This document shows positions 27,890-39,091 of a DNA stretch of 63,475 nt, piece after piece; within the stretch, counting starts at the first letter, position 1; the number at the start of each line of letters is the position of its first letter. The notes beneath the pieces are model-generated. The model did not search any database. It saw only the letters and a list, made by a program, of their open reading frames with translations, and was not told the DNA's origin. The DNA lies in NCBI GenBank assembly GCA_021833365.1, contig JAKBFV010000005.1:1-63475 (forward strand), given 5' to 3'. The stretch is from Pseudomonadota bacterium (lineage in GTDB: Bacteria; Pseudomonadota; Gammaproteobacteria; Pseudomonadales; Moraxellaceae). Made by a program: the position numbers and the translations under genes.

Positions 27890-30227
27890 GACCGAACCAG
27901 CTCCGCACACCTTGGATGAAACGATCGACCACCGGCGCAGCTGGTGGCGCACACGTTGCCCGCTGCGCAGGTACGGTGGACTGCCGCAGCGGTAGATCGA
28001 CGGCACCGGGACAGGCGGCGTCCGTGGGCAGACCACTCACCGGGTCCATCCACTGCCAGACGACATCATCCGGCTGCGGCGTATCGAGAGGTGCCGGGTG
28101 CAGAGTCCGCATCATCGTGATCCATACCGGCAGGGCGCCCTGCGCACCGCTCAATCCGGTACCGCGGTCATCGTCATTGCCGAGCCAGACCACGCTCAAC
28201 AAATTGCCGGTGAAGCCGGCGAACCAGCTGTCTCTGAGCGCATTACTCGTCCCCGTCTTGCCCGCCATATCGATCTGATCGGGCAGGGCCCGCCCAGCCT
28301 GCGCCGCCGTGCCTTGCACCATCACCTGATGCAGAGCATAGCGCAAAAGATAGACATCGCTGGCGTCGGCGACCTGCCGCATCTCCAGCTCATAGCGTTG
28401 CATCGGATGCCCGTGTGCATCGACGACGACACGGATGGCGTGGATCGGCGAGCTGAAGCCGCTGGCGGCGAGACTCTGATAAAGATGCAGCACATCCATC
28501 GGCGACGCGGCGATGGCACCGAGAAACAGCGATGGCAGGGCCGGCAGCTGGCCGGGCAGACCGAGACTTTGCAGGGTATGGATGAAAGTCGGCAGACCGA
28601 CCTGCAGGCCGAGGCGGATGCTGGCCAGATTATAAGAGTGCGCCAAGGCGGCATAGAGCGGCACCGACGCCGGCGCTCCCGCCTCATCATTGTGCGGCGC
28701 CCAGGTCTGCCCATGACCGAGATCCAACTGCAGCGGCGTATTGTCGAGAGGCGTGGCGAGCGTTACCCGCCCCGTGCTCAGGGCACTCAGATAGAGGGCG
28801 GGCTTGAGCAGAGAGCCGACCGGACGGCGTATGTCCAAAGCGCGGTTGTAGCCCGTGAAGGCCCCGCCGTCGGCGCTGCCGACGACGGCCAGCAACTCAC
28901 CGTTCTGTGAATCACAGACCAGCACCGCCCCCTGCAGATGGCGTCGCTGCCGTGGCGCCTGCCGGCGCAAATGGTCGCGCACGCTCTGCAGCGCCTGCTG
29001 CGCCACCTCCTGGGTGCGCGGATCGAGATTGGTGAAGATGCGCAAGCCCTGGCTGCCGAGATCAGCATCACGATAGTCGCTGCGCAACTGTGCGCGCACC
29101 ACCTCCATATAGGCCGGGTAGAGCGTGCCGCTGGCATTGGGGTGGCGGATCAGGCGCAGCGGCATGGCGGCATAACGCTGATAATCCTGCGCCGTGATGG
29201 CGTGTATGGCCAGCATGTTGGCGAGGACGACATTGCGTCGGCGCAGGGCCAGGCGCGGATGCAGGTGCGGGTCATAGAGGGTCGGTCCACGCACCATACC
29301 GACCAGGGTCGCCACCTCGGCGACGTCGAGATCGCGCACCGGCTGACCAAAATCGTCCTGCGCCGCGAGGGCGAAACCGTGCACGGCGTGCTGTCCCATC
29401 TGCCCGAGATAGACCTCGTTGAGATAGGCCTCGAGGATCTCGTTCTTGCTGTAATGCAGCTCCAGCAGCACGGCCATGACCGCCTCACGCAGCTTGCGGT
29501 GCCAGGTGCGGGCGTCACTGAGAAAGAGATTTTTGACCAGCTGCTGGGTCAGGGTACTGCCGCCCTGATGCCAGTTACCATGGCGCAGATCCGCCCATAG
29601 GGCACGCAGCGAGCCACGCAGGGAAATACCATGATGGTGATAGAAGGAGCGGTCTTCCGTCGCCAGCAACGCCGCAATGAGCGCAGGCGGCGCGTCCTGC
29701 AGACGCATCAGCACGCGATCCTCCTGCGACCCTGGATAGATGCTGCCGATGATCATGGGATCGAGGCGCACCAGGGTAGCGTCCCCCTGCCGGGCACTGA
29801 GCTGACTCAGACCAGCAGCGCTGAAATGCAGACGCACGACCTGCTCGGGGGTGATCGCATCGGCGAAGTGAAAGCCACGCGTATGCACGAGAAGATCGCT
29901 GGCGGCGATCTGATAGGAGCCGGGCTGCCCGAGATCACCGATGCGGTAGTGCAGACGCTGCAGTTCGGCGATGACATCGCCTTCCTGCCAGGGCGCACCG
30001 GCATAGAGATCGAGGGGACGGGCGTAGACCTTGGCCGGCAAGGTCCAGCGATGGCTTTCGAAAGCCGCGCGCAGACTGCGATCGATGCCTAGCAGCGCGA
30101 GGGCGGTCCAGGCCAGGGCGAAAAGCAGGGCGAGCACGACGAGCGCGCCGAGAAACCCACGCTCACCTCGACTTCGCCAACGCTCCTGGCGCCCGGACCC
30201 CTGTTCCGTCTTCCTGCGCCGCGTCAT
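27879..30227 (-). CDS. mrcB: Penicillin-binding protein 1B, bifunctional
   Basis: A 782-residue class A PBP that polymerises and cross-links peptidoglycan. One N-terminal membrane anchor (about residues 20-45) is followed by a UB2H-like region and the GT51 domain (TEDRSFYHHHGISLRG, GGSTLTQQLVKNLFL). The transpeptidase domain has the catalytic Ser in RPVGSLLKP, the SYN-type motif AHSYNLAS and KTGTSN. The ATG at 30227 gives the expected length. Confidence 0.94.
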   Translation of the reverse strand: MTRRRKTEQGSGRQERWRSRGERGFLGALVVLALLFALAWTALALLGIDRSLRAAFESHRWTLPAKVYARPLDLYAGAPWQEGDVIAELQRLHYRIGDLGQPGSYQIAASDLLVHTRGFHFADAITPEQVVRLHFSAAGLSQLSARQGDATLVRLDPMIIGSIYPGSQEDRVLMRLQDAPPALIAALLATEDRSFYHHHGISLRGSLRALWADLRHGNWHQGGSTLTQQLVKNLFLSDARTWHRKLREAVMAVLLELHYSKNEILEAYLNEVYLGQMGQHAVHGFALAAQDDFGQPVRDLDVAEVATLVGMVRGPTLYDPHLHPRLALRRRNVVLANMLAIHAITAQDYQRYAAMPLRLIRHPNASGTLYPAYMEVVRAQLRSDYRDADLGSQGLRIFTNLDPRTQEVAQQALQSVRDHLRRQAPRQRRHLQGAVLVCDSQNGELLAVVGSADGGAFTGYNRALDIRRPVGSLLKPALYLSALSTGRVTLATPLDNTPLQLDLGHGQTWAPHNDEAGAPASVPLYAALAHSYNLASIRLGLQVGLPTFIHTLQSLGLPGQLPALPSLFLGAIAASPMDVLHLYQSLAASGFSSPIHAIRVVVDAHGHPMQRYELEMRQVADASDVYLLRYALHQVMVQGTAAQAGRALPDQIDMAGKTGTSNALRDSWFAGFTGNLLSVVWLGNDDDRGTGLSGAQGALPVWITMMRTLHPAPLDTPQPDDVVWQWMDPVSGLPTDAACPGAVDLPLRQSTVPAQRATCAPPAAPVVDRFIQGVRSWFGHGP

Positions 30228-30318
30228 GCCCTGCTCCCTGAAAGCTCGCTGCCGATTGTCGCACGCGGCGAGGCTCGTGATAAGCTCCGCCGCATCAGTC
30301 TGCGAACGGTATCCCAGC

Positions 30319-31308
30319 ATGTATGAGTTTGATGTCTACGCCCTTGGCAACGCACTGGTCGATCGCGAATATCACATCGATGAGTCCCTGCTCACCGAAG
30401 TCGGCCTGGACAAGGGCAGAATGAGCCTGATCGATGCAGAGCGCCGCCATCAACTGCTCGCCCTGCTCGAAGCACGCTATCCTTGCCTGCAACAAGCCTG
30501 CGGTGGATCGGCTGCGAACAGCATCGTCGCCGTCGCCGCTCTCGGTGGCCGCCCCTTCTACGCCTGTCGTGTCGCCGATGATACGCTGGGCGATTTTTAT
30601 CATCGTGATTTACGCGCCGCCGGCGTCGCCTATCGCCGCCTCGAGCAGGGTGTCAGCGGTCATACCGGCACCTGTCTGGTCCTCGTCACCGACGATGCCG
30701 AACGCACCATGGCCACCCATCTCGGCGCCACCGCCGACTTCGCCGCCAGCGATCTCGACGAAGCGCATCTGATCACCAGCCGCTGGCTCTATATCGAGGG
30801 CTATCTCGCCAGTTCGACTTCAGCGCGCGCCGCCGTGGCGCGCGCCCGTGATCTGGCACAGGCGCACGACATCCCGGTGGCGCTGACCTTTTCCGACCCC
30901 GCCATGACCTTGCACTTCCGTCCGGCCTTGCGCGAGATGATCGGCGCCGGTGTCGATCTTCTGTTCTGCAACGAAGAGGAAGCCTGTCTGTTCAGCGGTG
31001 CAAGCAGCCTGGAGGGCGCCCTGCCCTTCCTGCTCGCCCTCGCCCGTCGTGTCGTCGTCACCCGTGGCGCGCAAGGCGCTCTGATCGTCGGCGGCGGGAG
31101 CCGCCTGAATATCCCCGCCCCACGGGTGCAGGCGATCGACAGCAATGGCGCCGGCGATGCCTTCGCCGGTGCCTTTCTCTACGGTATCACCCACGACTTC
31201 GACCCTGAACGCGCCGGCCAGCTGGCGGCCCGCGTCGCCGCGCAGGTGGTCAGCCGCTACGGACCACGACTGCCGCTGAGCGACTACGCCGCACTGCTCA
31301 CGCCCTAA
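30319..31308 (+). CDS. PfkB-family carbohydrate/adenosine kinase
   Basis: A 329-residue ribokinase-fold kinase with the substrate-side motif CGGSAANSIVAVAALGG and the C-terminal PfkB signature DSNGAGDAFAGAF, which contains the catalytic Asp (the usual DTTGAGD reads DSNGAGD). Related bacterial proteins are annotated as adenosine kinase. The substrate cannot be fixed from sequence. It is divergent from mrcB and convergent with norR. Confidence 0.85.
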   Translation: MYEFDVYALGNALVDREYHIDESLLTEVGLDKGRMSLIDAERRHQLLALLEARYPCLQQACGGSAANSIVAVAALGGRPFYACRVADDTLGDFYHRDLRAAGVAYRRLEQGVSGHTGTCLVLVTDDAERTMATHLGATADFAASDLDEAHLITSRWLYIEGYLASSTSARAAVARARDLAQAHDIPVALTFSDPAMTLHFRPALREMIGAGVDLLFCNEEEACLFSGASSLEGALPFLLALARRVVVTRGAQGALIVGGGSRLNIPAPRVQAIDSNGAGDAFAGAFLYGITHDFDPERAGQLAARVAAQVVSRYGPRLPLSDYAALLTP

Positions 31309-31317
31309 GACGCAAGC

Positions 31318-32847
31318 TCATGCCTTCAATCCGAGGCGACGCGCCAGCTTGTGCAGATTGCTCGCATCGAGACCGAGGCTGCGCGCCGCTGCTGCCCAGT
31401 TGCCTGCGCTCTGCTGCAAGGTCATCTGCACATACTGGCGCTGAAAGTTGACGACGGCGATGGCGAGCGGCGGGCGTGTCGACGGCATGGGTGGCGCCGC
31501 CGACGACACGGCCTGACGCGGGTGAGCGGCAGCGGTGTCGAGATCGAGGAGATCGGCGGCCAGGGTGACGATGTCGGTGCGCACGGCACCGCGGCTGAGC
31601 GCCTTGATCGCGGCACGACTGATCACATGCTCGAGTTCGCGCACGTTGCCAGGCCAGTGATAGTCGAGCAACAGGGCCTCGGCCTCAAGCGACAGACGCA
31701 GGCTGCGCAAACCGAGACGGGCGCGATTGAGTTCGAGAAAACGCCCGGCGAGCAGGAGAATATCATGACCGCGCTGACGCAAGGGCGGAATGGGCACGGG
31801 ATACACGGACAGGCGGTGATAAAGATCGGCGCGAAAGCTGCCCTCGCGCACACTCTGCTGCAGATGGCGATTGGTGGCGGCGACGATACGCACATCGACC
31901 TTGCGTGGATGGTCTTCCCCCAAGCGCTGGATTTCGCCGTTTTGCAGAGTGCGCAGGAGCTTGGCCTGAATGCTCAACGGCAATTCCCCGACCTCATCGA
32001 GAAACAGGGTGCCGCCATCGGCGGCCTCGAAACGGCCGGCGCGATCCTGGCTGGCACCGGAAAAAGCACCTTTGACGTGACCGAACAGCTCACTCTCGGC
32101 CAGCGATTCCGGCAGCGCCGCACAGTTGACGTGCACGAGAGGCCGTGAGCGCGCTGAATGGCGATGCAGATGCCGCGCAAATAATTCCTTGCCGACACCG
32201 GTCTCACCGAGCAGCAGCACAGGCAGATCCGAATCCGCCACCACCTTGAGTTCTTCGATCAGATGGGTGATCTCCGGACTCTGCCCGAGGATGTCGTCCT
32301 CGCCATCGATCGTCTCGGTACCGGGCTCTTGTGTCCATCGATGCAGACTTAGGCTGCGCACCTCTTCCTCGAGACGGGTCATGCGCAGGGCAGCCTCCAC
32401 CAGCAGGAGATGCTCGCCGAGTATGCGCTGCATGTCGGCATCGAAACGGGCGCCGGCGAGAGCGTCGAGGGTCAGTACGCCCCAGGGCCGTCCTTCGACG
32501 AAGAGGCTGACGCCCATGCAATCGTGCACTGGCAGGGGCTCTCCCGCCTGGTCGGCGAGCAAACCGTCATAAGGATCGGGCAGTTCGCTGCCCGGCATGA
32601 AGCGTACCGGTTCGCGCTGCTGCAAAATACGCACGAAACGCGGATGCAAGGCGACACGGAAACGTCGGCCGAGCGCCTCATGCACCAGACCATCGACCGC
32701 CACCGGCACCAGGACGTCTTCCTGCAAGCACAACAAGGCCACCGCGTCACACTGAAAATACATGCGCAGGACGTGCACCAGACGCTGCAAGCGCACCGCC
32801 GAAGGTAGCGCGGTCACGAGGTCGGCGAGCAGACTGGCATCGATCAT
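31318..32847 (-). CDS. norR: NO-responsive sigma-54 activator NorR
   Basis: A 509-residue bacterial enhancer-binding protein: N-terminal GAF domain (about residues 20-170) that binds NO at a non-heme iron, AAA+ domain (Walker A GETGVGKE, DE-box [14 protein letters not shown]) and a C-terminal Fis-type HTH (NWAAAARSLGLDASNLHKLA). The sigma-54 contact loop reads GAFSGA instead of GAFTGA. The ATG at 32847 directly abuts the first of three NorR boxes. The nor operon it should activate is divergent. Confidence 0.95.
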   Translation of the reverse strand: MIDASLLADLVTALPSAVRLQRLVHVLRMYFQCDAVALLCLQEDVLVPVAVDGLVHEALGRRFRVALHPRFVRILQQREPVRFMPGSELPDPYDGLLADQAGEPLPVHDCMGVSLFVEGRPWGVLTLDALAGARFDADMQRILGEHLLLVEAALRMTRLEEEVRSLSLHRWTQEPGTETIDGEDDILGQSPEITHLIEELKVVADSDLPVLLLGETGVGKELFARHLHRHSARSRPLVHVNCAALPESLAESELFGHVKGAFSGASQDRAGRFEAADGGTLFLDEVGELPLSIQAKLLRTLQNGEIQRLGEDHPRKVDVRIVAATNRHLQQSVREGSFRADLYHRLSVYPVPIPPLRQRGHDILLLAGRFLELNRARLGLRSLRLSLEAEALLLDYHWPGNVRELEHVISRAAIKALSRGAVRTDIVTLAADLLDLDTAAAHPRQAVSSAAPPMPSTRPPLAIAVVNFQRQYVQMTLQQSAGNWAAAARSLGLDASNLHKLARRLGLKA

Positions 32848-32905
32848 GGTCAATAAAACCCTTTCTTGGTCGAAAGAACCCTAACCCTCCAGGGTCAAAA
32901 AAACC
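32848..32905 (+). promoter_or_regulatory. Three NorR binding sites
   Basis: Three 13-base boxes fit GT-N7-AC: GGTCAATAAAACC (32848-32860), GGTCGAAAGAACC (32868-32880) and GGTCAAAAAAACC (32893-32905). E. coli norVW also has three NorR sites upstream of its sigma-54 promoter. The last box is about 40 bases before the -24 element. Confidence 0.85.
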
Positions 32906-32945
32906 ATCTATTTTTTATGATCATGAAAAATAATGAATTTTTTTA

Positions 32946-32961
32946 TGGCACAAGCCTTGCT
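32946..32961 (+). promoter_or_regulatory. Sigma-54 promoter of the ric-nor operon
   Basis: TGGCACAAGCCTTGCT is a perfect match to the -24/-12 consensus TGGCAC-N5-TTGCW. It lies 35 bases before the ric start codon and downstream of the NorR boxes. Confidence 0.93.
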
Positions 32962-32996
32962 TAGAGAGCTTCGTCTTTCATCCACAGGAGCCTCTC

Positions 32997-33668
32997 ATGA
33001 CCTTACTCGACCAGTCCCTCGGTCAGATCGCCCGTACCTTGCCGGGCGCCACCGGCATTTTTCACACGCATAAGCTCGATTTCTGCTGTGGCGGTGACAT
33101 CAGCCTGCGCGACGCCGCCGCTCGCAAGGGCCTCGACGCCGAAGTCCTCGCCCAGGAACTCAGCGATCTGAACAGCGACGCCAACACTGCCGCGTCGCTG
33201 CCGGATGCGGCGAGCATGATCGAACACATCCTGCAGCGCTATCACGCCCAGCACCGCCAGCAGCTCCCCGAACTCATCCGCCTGGCGCAGCGCGTCGAAC
33301 GTGTCCACGCCCGCCACCCGGACTGCCCGAGCGGCCTGGCGCAGCAGCTCATCAATATGCTGCAGGAACTGGAGAGCCATATGCTGAAAGAGGAACAGGT
33401 CCTCTTTCCCTGGCTACTGCGCGCCGGAGCGCCCTGGCCGGAAGGCCCCATCGCCATGATGCGTTTCGAGCATGATCAGCATGGCGAGGCGCTGGCCGAA
33501 GTGATCCGTCTCACCGACGACATCCAGCCACCCGACGACGCCTGCAACACCTGGACAGCCTTGTATACCGGCCTCGAGGCCTTTCGCCGCGACCTGATGC
33601 AGCACATCCATCTCGAAAACAACGTTCTGTTCAAGGGCCTGCTCCATGAACCGGCGGATCTCGTCTAG
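32997..33668 (+). CDS. Iron-sulfur cluster repair di-iron protein (RIC/YtfE/DnrN/NorA)
   Basis: A 223-residue protein with an N-terminal ScdA_N-type segment (FHTHKLDFCCGGDISLRDAA) and a hemerythrin-like C-terminal di-iron domain. Ligand candidates are in RYHAQHRQQ, LESHMLKEEQVLFPWL, RFEHDQHGE and MQHIHLENNVLF. The family repairs Fe-S clusters damaged by NO. As the first gene after the NorR-driven promoter it couples repair to NO removal. Confidence 0.93.
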   Translation: MTLLDQSLGQIARTLPGATGIFHTHKLDFCCGGDISLRDAAARKGLDAEVLAQELSDLNSDANTAASLPDAASMIEHILQRYHAQHRQQLPELIRLAQRVERVHARHPDCPSGLAQQLINMLQELESHMLKEEQVLFPWLLRAGAPWPEGPIAMMRFEHDQHGEALAEVIRLTDDIQPPDDACNTWTALYTGLEAFRRDLMQHIHLENNVLFKGLLHEPADLV

Positions 33669-33677
33669 GAGGACATC

Positions 33678-35541
<1,864 letters not shown>

Positions 35542-35591
35542 CGCCCACCCAGGAGGGGAATCCTCCCCTCCTCCCTGACCGGAGACATGCC

Positions 35592-36188
35592 GTGTTGTGG
35601 CCCTTACACACCATCGTGAATGAGCAGGATGAGCGGGTGAACTTGCCGGGTGATCTCGCCATCTGGTTTTTTATCGCCGCCGAGCTCCTCGTCTTTGCCA
35701 CCTTGTTTCTCTGCTTTGCTCTGGCCCGCAACGACCATGCTCTCCTGTTCGCGCAAGCCGAAAAGAGCTTGCAACGTCTGCCAGCACTGCTCGAGACCCT
35801 CCTCCTGATCGCGAGCAGTTATGCCGTCGTCTGCGCCATCCGCGCTTTGCACGCCGGCCAGCCGCGCCGTGGCAGCCGAGATTTCGGCGCGGCCCTTGTC
35901 CTCGGTGGCATGTTTTGTGGACTCAAAGTCCTCGAACTGCGGCGTGATTTTGCTCTCGGCATGAGTCTGTCGCACGACCTGTTCGACATGTTCTATCTCA
36001 GCCTGATCGTCTTTCATTTCATGCATGTGCTCATGGGCATGGTCATGCTCAGCGTCGTCACCCTGCGCAGTCGTCGCGGTGCTTACGACGCTAGGAATAT
36101 GAGCGCTGCCGAGTCGGTCGCCGCCTTCTGGCATATGGTCGATCTGCTCTGGATCTTTCTTTTTGTTCTCATCTACGTCCTCACCTGA
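35592..36188 (+). CDS. norE: NorE, cytochrome c oxidase subunit III-like protein
   Basis: A 198-residue membrane protein with about five helices and the subunit III pattern (LPGDLAIWFFIAAELLVFA near the start, FHFMHVLMGM, AAFWHMVDLLWIFLF at the end). NorE supports assembly or full activity of NorCB. The GTG at 35592 has GGAGA upstream. Confidence 0.92.
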   Translation: MLWPLHTIVNEQDERVNLPGDLAIWFFIAAELLVFATLFLCFALARNDHALLFAQAEKSLQRLPALLETLLLIASSYAVVCAIRALHAGQPRRGSRDFGAALVLGGMFCGLKVLELRRDFALGMSLSHDLFDMFYLSLIVFHFMHVLMGMVMLSVVTLRSRRGAYDARNMSAAESVAAFWHMVDLLWIFLFVLIYVLT

Positions 36189-36201
36189 AGCGGAGTCCGC
36201 C

Positions 36202-36465
36202 ATGCCCGCCCTCTCGCCACGCCTCGCCGTGATCGTTCTGATCAGCCTGACACTGCTCAGCTATCGCCTGCACGACGATCTGCACGGTGCCGTCCTCGCC
36301 ACTTGCGCCTTGCTGCTCAGCTTCTGCAAGGGTCAGCTCATCGTCGACGACTTCATCGGCCTGCGCCGTGTACGCGGTCCATGGCGACTTCTGTTCAGCA
36401 CCTACCTAGGTGTACTGACCACCACCCTCATCCTCATCAGCCAGAAGACCGGAGTTCATCCATGA
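36202..36465 (+). CDS. norF: NorF-like small membrane protein
   Basis: An 87-residue protein with about three membrane helices, resembling the cytochrome c oxidase subunit IV/NorF family. It lies between norE and norQ; its stop overlaps norQ (ATGA). It probably assists NorCB biogenesis. Confidence 0.82.
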   Translation: MPALSPRLAVIVLISLTLLSYRLHDDLHGAVLATCALLLSFCKGQLIVDDFIGLRRVRGPWRLLFSTYLGVLTTTLILISQKTGVHP

Positions 36466-37259
36466 ATGCCGCAAGCCATGATTTGCCGCCCCCTTACCTC
36501 GCGGTCGGCGATGAGATCGATCTCTTCGAAAAGGCTTGGCGCAGCCGCCTGCCCGTCCTCATCAAAGGCCCGACCGGCTGCGGCAAGACGCGTTTTGTCG
36601 AGCATATGGCGGCGCGCCTGGGGCGTCCTCTCTTCACCATCTCCTGTCATGACGACCTCAGTGCCACCGATCTCGTCGGTCGCCATCTCATCGCTGCCAG
36701 CGGAACTTTCTGGCAGGATGGCCCTCTGACCAGCGCCGTGCGTGCCGGCGGCATCTGCTATCTCGACGAGATCGTCGAAGCGCGCAAGGATACCAGCGTC
36801 GTTCTGCACGCCTTGTCAGACGATCGGCGTCTCTTGCCGATCGAACGTACGGGTGAACAATTGCAGGCGCCGCCCGAATTCATGCTCGTCGTCTCCTACA
36901 ATCCCGGCTATCAGCACCTGCTCAAAGGACTCAAACCGAGCACGCGACAACGCTTCGTCTCTCTGCGCTTCGACCATCCCGACCTCGCCCAGGAAGAGGC
37001 CATCGTCAGCGCTGAGACCGGTCTCGCAGGTGATATGGCGCGCCGCCTCGCCCTGCTCGCCGAAGCGCTGCGACAGAGCGCCAGCGATACCCTCGACGAG
37101 GTTCCAGGAACCCGGCTGATCGTCGGTGCAGGCCGACTGATCGCCGCCGGCTGCGCTCCCCGTCAAGCTTGTCGCGCCGGCATCATCGAGTGTCTGAGCG
37201 ATGACAACGAGCAGATCGCAGCCTTGATGCGTGTCGTCGACATGGTCATGGGCTCCTGA
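36462..37259 (+). CDS. norQ: NorQ/CbbQ MoxR-type AAA ATPase
   Basis: A 265-residue AAA+ ATPase: Walker A GPTGCGKT (residues 36-43), Walker B ICYLDEIVEA, sensor motif VVSYNPGYQ and second-region RQRFVSLRF. With NorD it is thought to insert the non-heme iron into NorB. Coupled to norF by a 4-base overlap. Confidence 0.95.
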   Translation: MNAASHDLPPPYLAVGDEIDLFEKAWRSRLPVLIKGPTGCGKTRFVEHMAARLGRPLFTISCHDDLSATDLVGRHLIAASGTFWQDGPLTSAVRAGGICYLDEIVEARKDTSVVLHALSDDRRLLPIERTGEQLQAPPEFMLVVSYNPGYQHLLKGLKPSTRQRFVSLRFDHPDLAQEEAIVSAETGLAGDMARRLALLAEALRQSASDTLDEVPGTRLIVGAGRLIAAGCAPRQACRAGIIECLSDDNEQIAALMRVVDMVMGS

Positions 37260-37276
37260 CGCTGACGGAGAGAGCG

Positions 37277-39091
37277 ATGGAAGAATGGGTGGGTCAACTC
37301 TGGCATCGCTGCCGGCAAAGCCTGCGCCGTGGCGGCCATGCGCACGCGGCGATGACACTGGCTGAGCAGCAGAAGGAACTCAGCTTACTCTTTCGCGCCT
37401 GCGCCGGCGATCCCGGCTTGCGTCTGGCCGGCGCCCCCGTCCTGGCACACGCCAGCCCCGATCTCGGCTGGCGCCATGGTGATCCGCACCATGCTGAACT
37501 CGCTTTCAGTGATGAACAGGCTCTGCATCTGCCGAGCCGCATCGACCTCTATCCGCAGCGACGACACAACCGTGAGCTTTATGACTGGCTGACCGCGCTG
37601 TGCGCCGTCTTGCCGGCACATAGGCGTGCTGACTGGGCACAGGCGCAGCAAAGCGCCACCTTGTTTCTGCTGACGCGCTATGCCGGTCTGGCGCAATCCT
37701 ATGAGCGCCTGGTCGCTGCCGAATTACAGCGCCGTCCACCATTGACCGCCCTGCCCGCAGCAGCGCAGGCGCGCGAGCGTGCTCTGCGTCAGGCCTTGCT
37801 GCAGCCAGGCTCCGTCGACCACCTCCCCGACTCACCGTTCGGCCATCTGCCCCTGCCCCTGTGGACGGCGCCCGTGCTGCCGCGCCCACCCAGTCCGGCG
37901 ACCCTGCCCGAACAGGATGATGCGCGCGCCGGTCAGCGTCAAAGCGGTGATGACAAGCGCCGCGCGAGCCGCCGCGAAGATGCCCCGCGACGCCATGCCG
38001 GCCTGCTCATCTTTCGCCCTGAATCCATCTTCAGCTGGAGTGAATACGCCGCCGTCGAACATGAAGTGCAAGACAATGACGATGAGGATCTCGCTGCCGC
38101 CGCCGATGATCTCGACGTGATCAGCCTGAGCCGTGACGGCCGCAACATCGCCAAGGCCGTGCGCATGCAGCTCGATGATGCCGTCAGCACGGCGACTCTG
38201 ACCGCGCCCGGCACGGCGGTGGTGAGCGTCCCGGAATGGCACTATCGGCAACACCGTCTACTTCCCCAACACTGTCAGATCAGCACCAGGATCGGCGCCA
38301 TGCATGGCACGGGGCTCATGCCGGAACACCTGCGTGGCCCACAAAAACGCCTGCAGGGGCAGCTGGCGCGCTGGCTGCCCGAACGTCAACGTCTGCGCGA
38401 CCGCCTCGATGGCGACATCGATATCGACGCTTGCATCCTGCACCGCAGCCGCGGCGAACGTGAGCGCATCGATTGTCATCAGCAGTGGCAACGACGCCAG
38501 CGTGACATCGCCTGCCTGATGCTGGTCGATCATTCATTGTCGACTGAGGCCAGCCTCACCGATCACCTCAGCGTCATCGACGTCATCCGCGACAGCCTGC
38601 TGCTCTTTGCGGAATCCCTGGACAGCTTGCAGGACTGCTTTGCTCTCTATGGCTTTTGTTCACGCCAGCGCCAGGATGTGCGCATCAGCGAACTCAAATC
38701 CTTCGCTCAGCACTACGATCAGGACGTGCGCCGCCGCATCGCTGGCCTGCAGCCCACCCTCTATACGCGCATGGGCGCCGCCTTGCGCCACGCCAGCGAC
38801 CTTTTGGCTCAACAGCAGCAGCGCCAGCGCCTGCTCCTGCTGATCACCGACGGCAAACCCAACGACTGCGATGGCTATGAAGGCCGTTATGGCTGTGAAG
38901 ACACCCGTCATGCCGTACTCGCGGCGCGCCAGCGCGGTCTGCATCCTTTTTGCATCACCATCGACCAGGAGGCCGGTTCCTACCTGCCCCACATCTTCGG
39001 CGCCCAGGGTTACTTCCTGCTCCGCCATGCCGCCGAATTGCCGCAGCGCCTACCCTTGCTCTATGCCCACATGACCGCCCCCTTCAGGTGA
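37277..39091 (+). CDS. norD: NorD, von Willebrand factor A activator
   Basis: A 604-residue protein with a C-terminal VWA domain (about residues 410-600). The MIDAS motif DHSLS is at LMLVDHSLSTEA, and LLLITDGKPNDCDGYEGRYG is typical of NorD/CbbO partners of NorQ. The middle has an acidic low-complexity stretch (DNDDEDLAAAADDLD). It ends the nor operon and overlaps a convergent acyl-CoA dehydrogenase gene by 8 bases. Confidence 0.94.
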   Translation: MEEWVGQLWHRCRQSLRRGGHAHAAMTLAEQQKELSLLFRACAGDPGLRLAGAPVLAHASPDLGWRHGDPHHAELAFSDEQALHLPSRIDLYPQRRHNRELYDWLTALCAVLPAHRRADWAQAQQSATLFLLTRYAGLAQSYERLVAAELQRRPPLTALPAAAQARERALRQALLQPGSVDHLPDSPFGHLPLPLWTAPVLPRPPSPATLPEQDDARAGQRQSGDDKRRASRREDAPRRHAGLLIFRPESIFSWSEYAAVEHEVQDNDDEDLAAAADDLDVISLSRDGRNIAKAVRMQLDDAVSTATLTAPGTAVVSVPEWHYRQHRLLPQHCQISTRIGAMHGTGLMPEHLRGPQKRLQGQLARWLPERQRLRDRLDGDIDIDACILHRSRGERERIDCHQQWQRRQRDIACLMLVDHSLSTEASLTDHLSVIDVIRDSLLLFAESLDSLQDCFALYGFCSRQRQDVRISELKSFAQHYDQDVRRRIAGLQPTLYTRMGAALRHASDLLAQQQQRQRLLLLITDGKPNDCDGYEGRYGCEDTRHAVLAARQRGLHPFCITIDQEAGSYLPHIFGAQGYFLLRHAAELPQRLPLLYAHMTAPFR

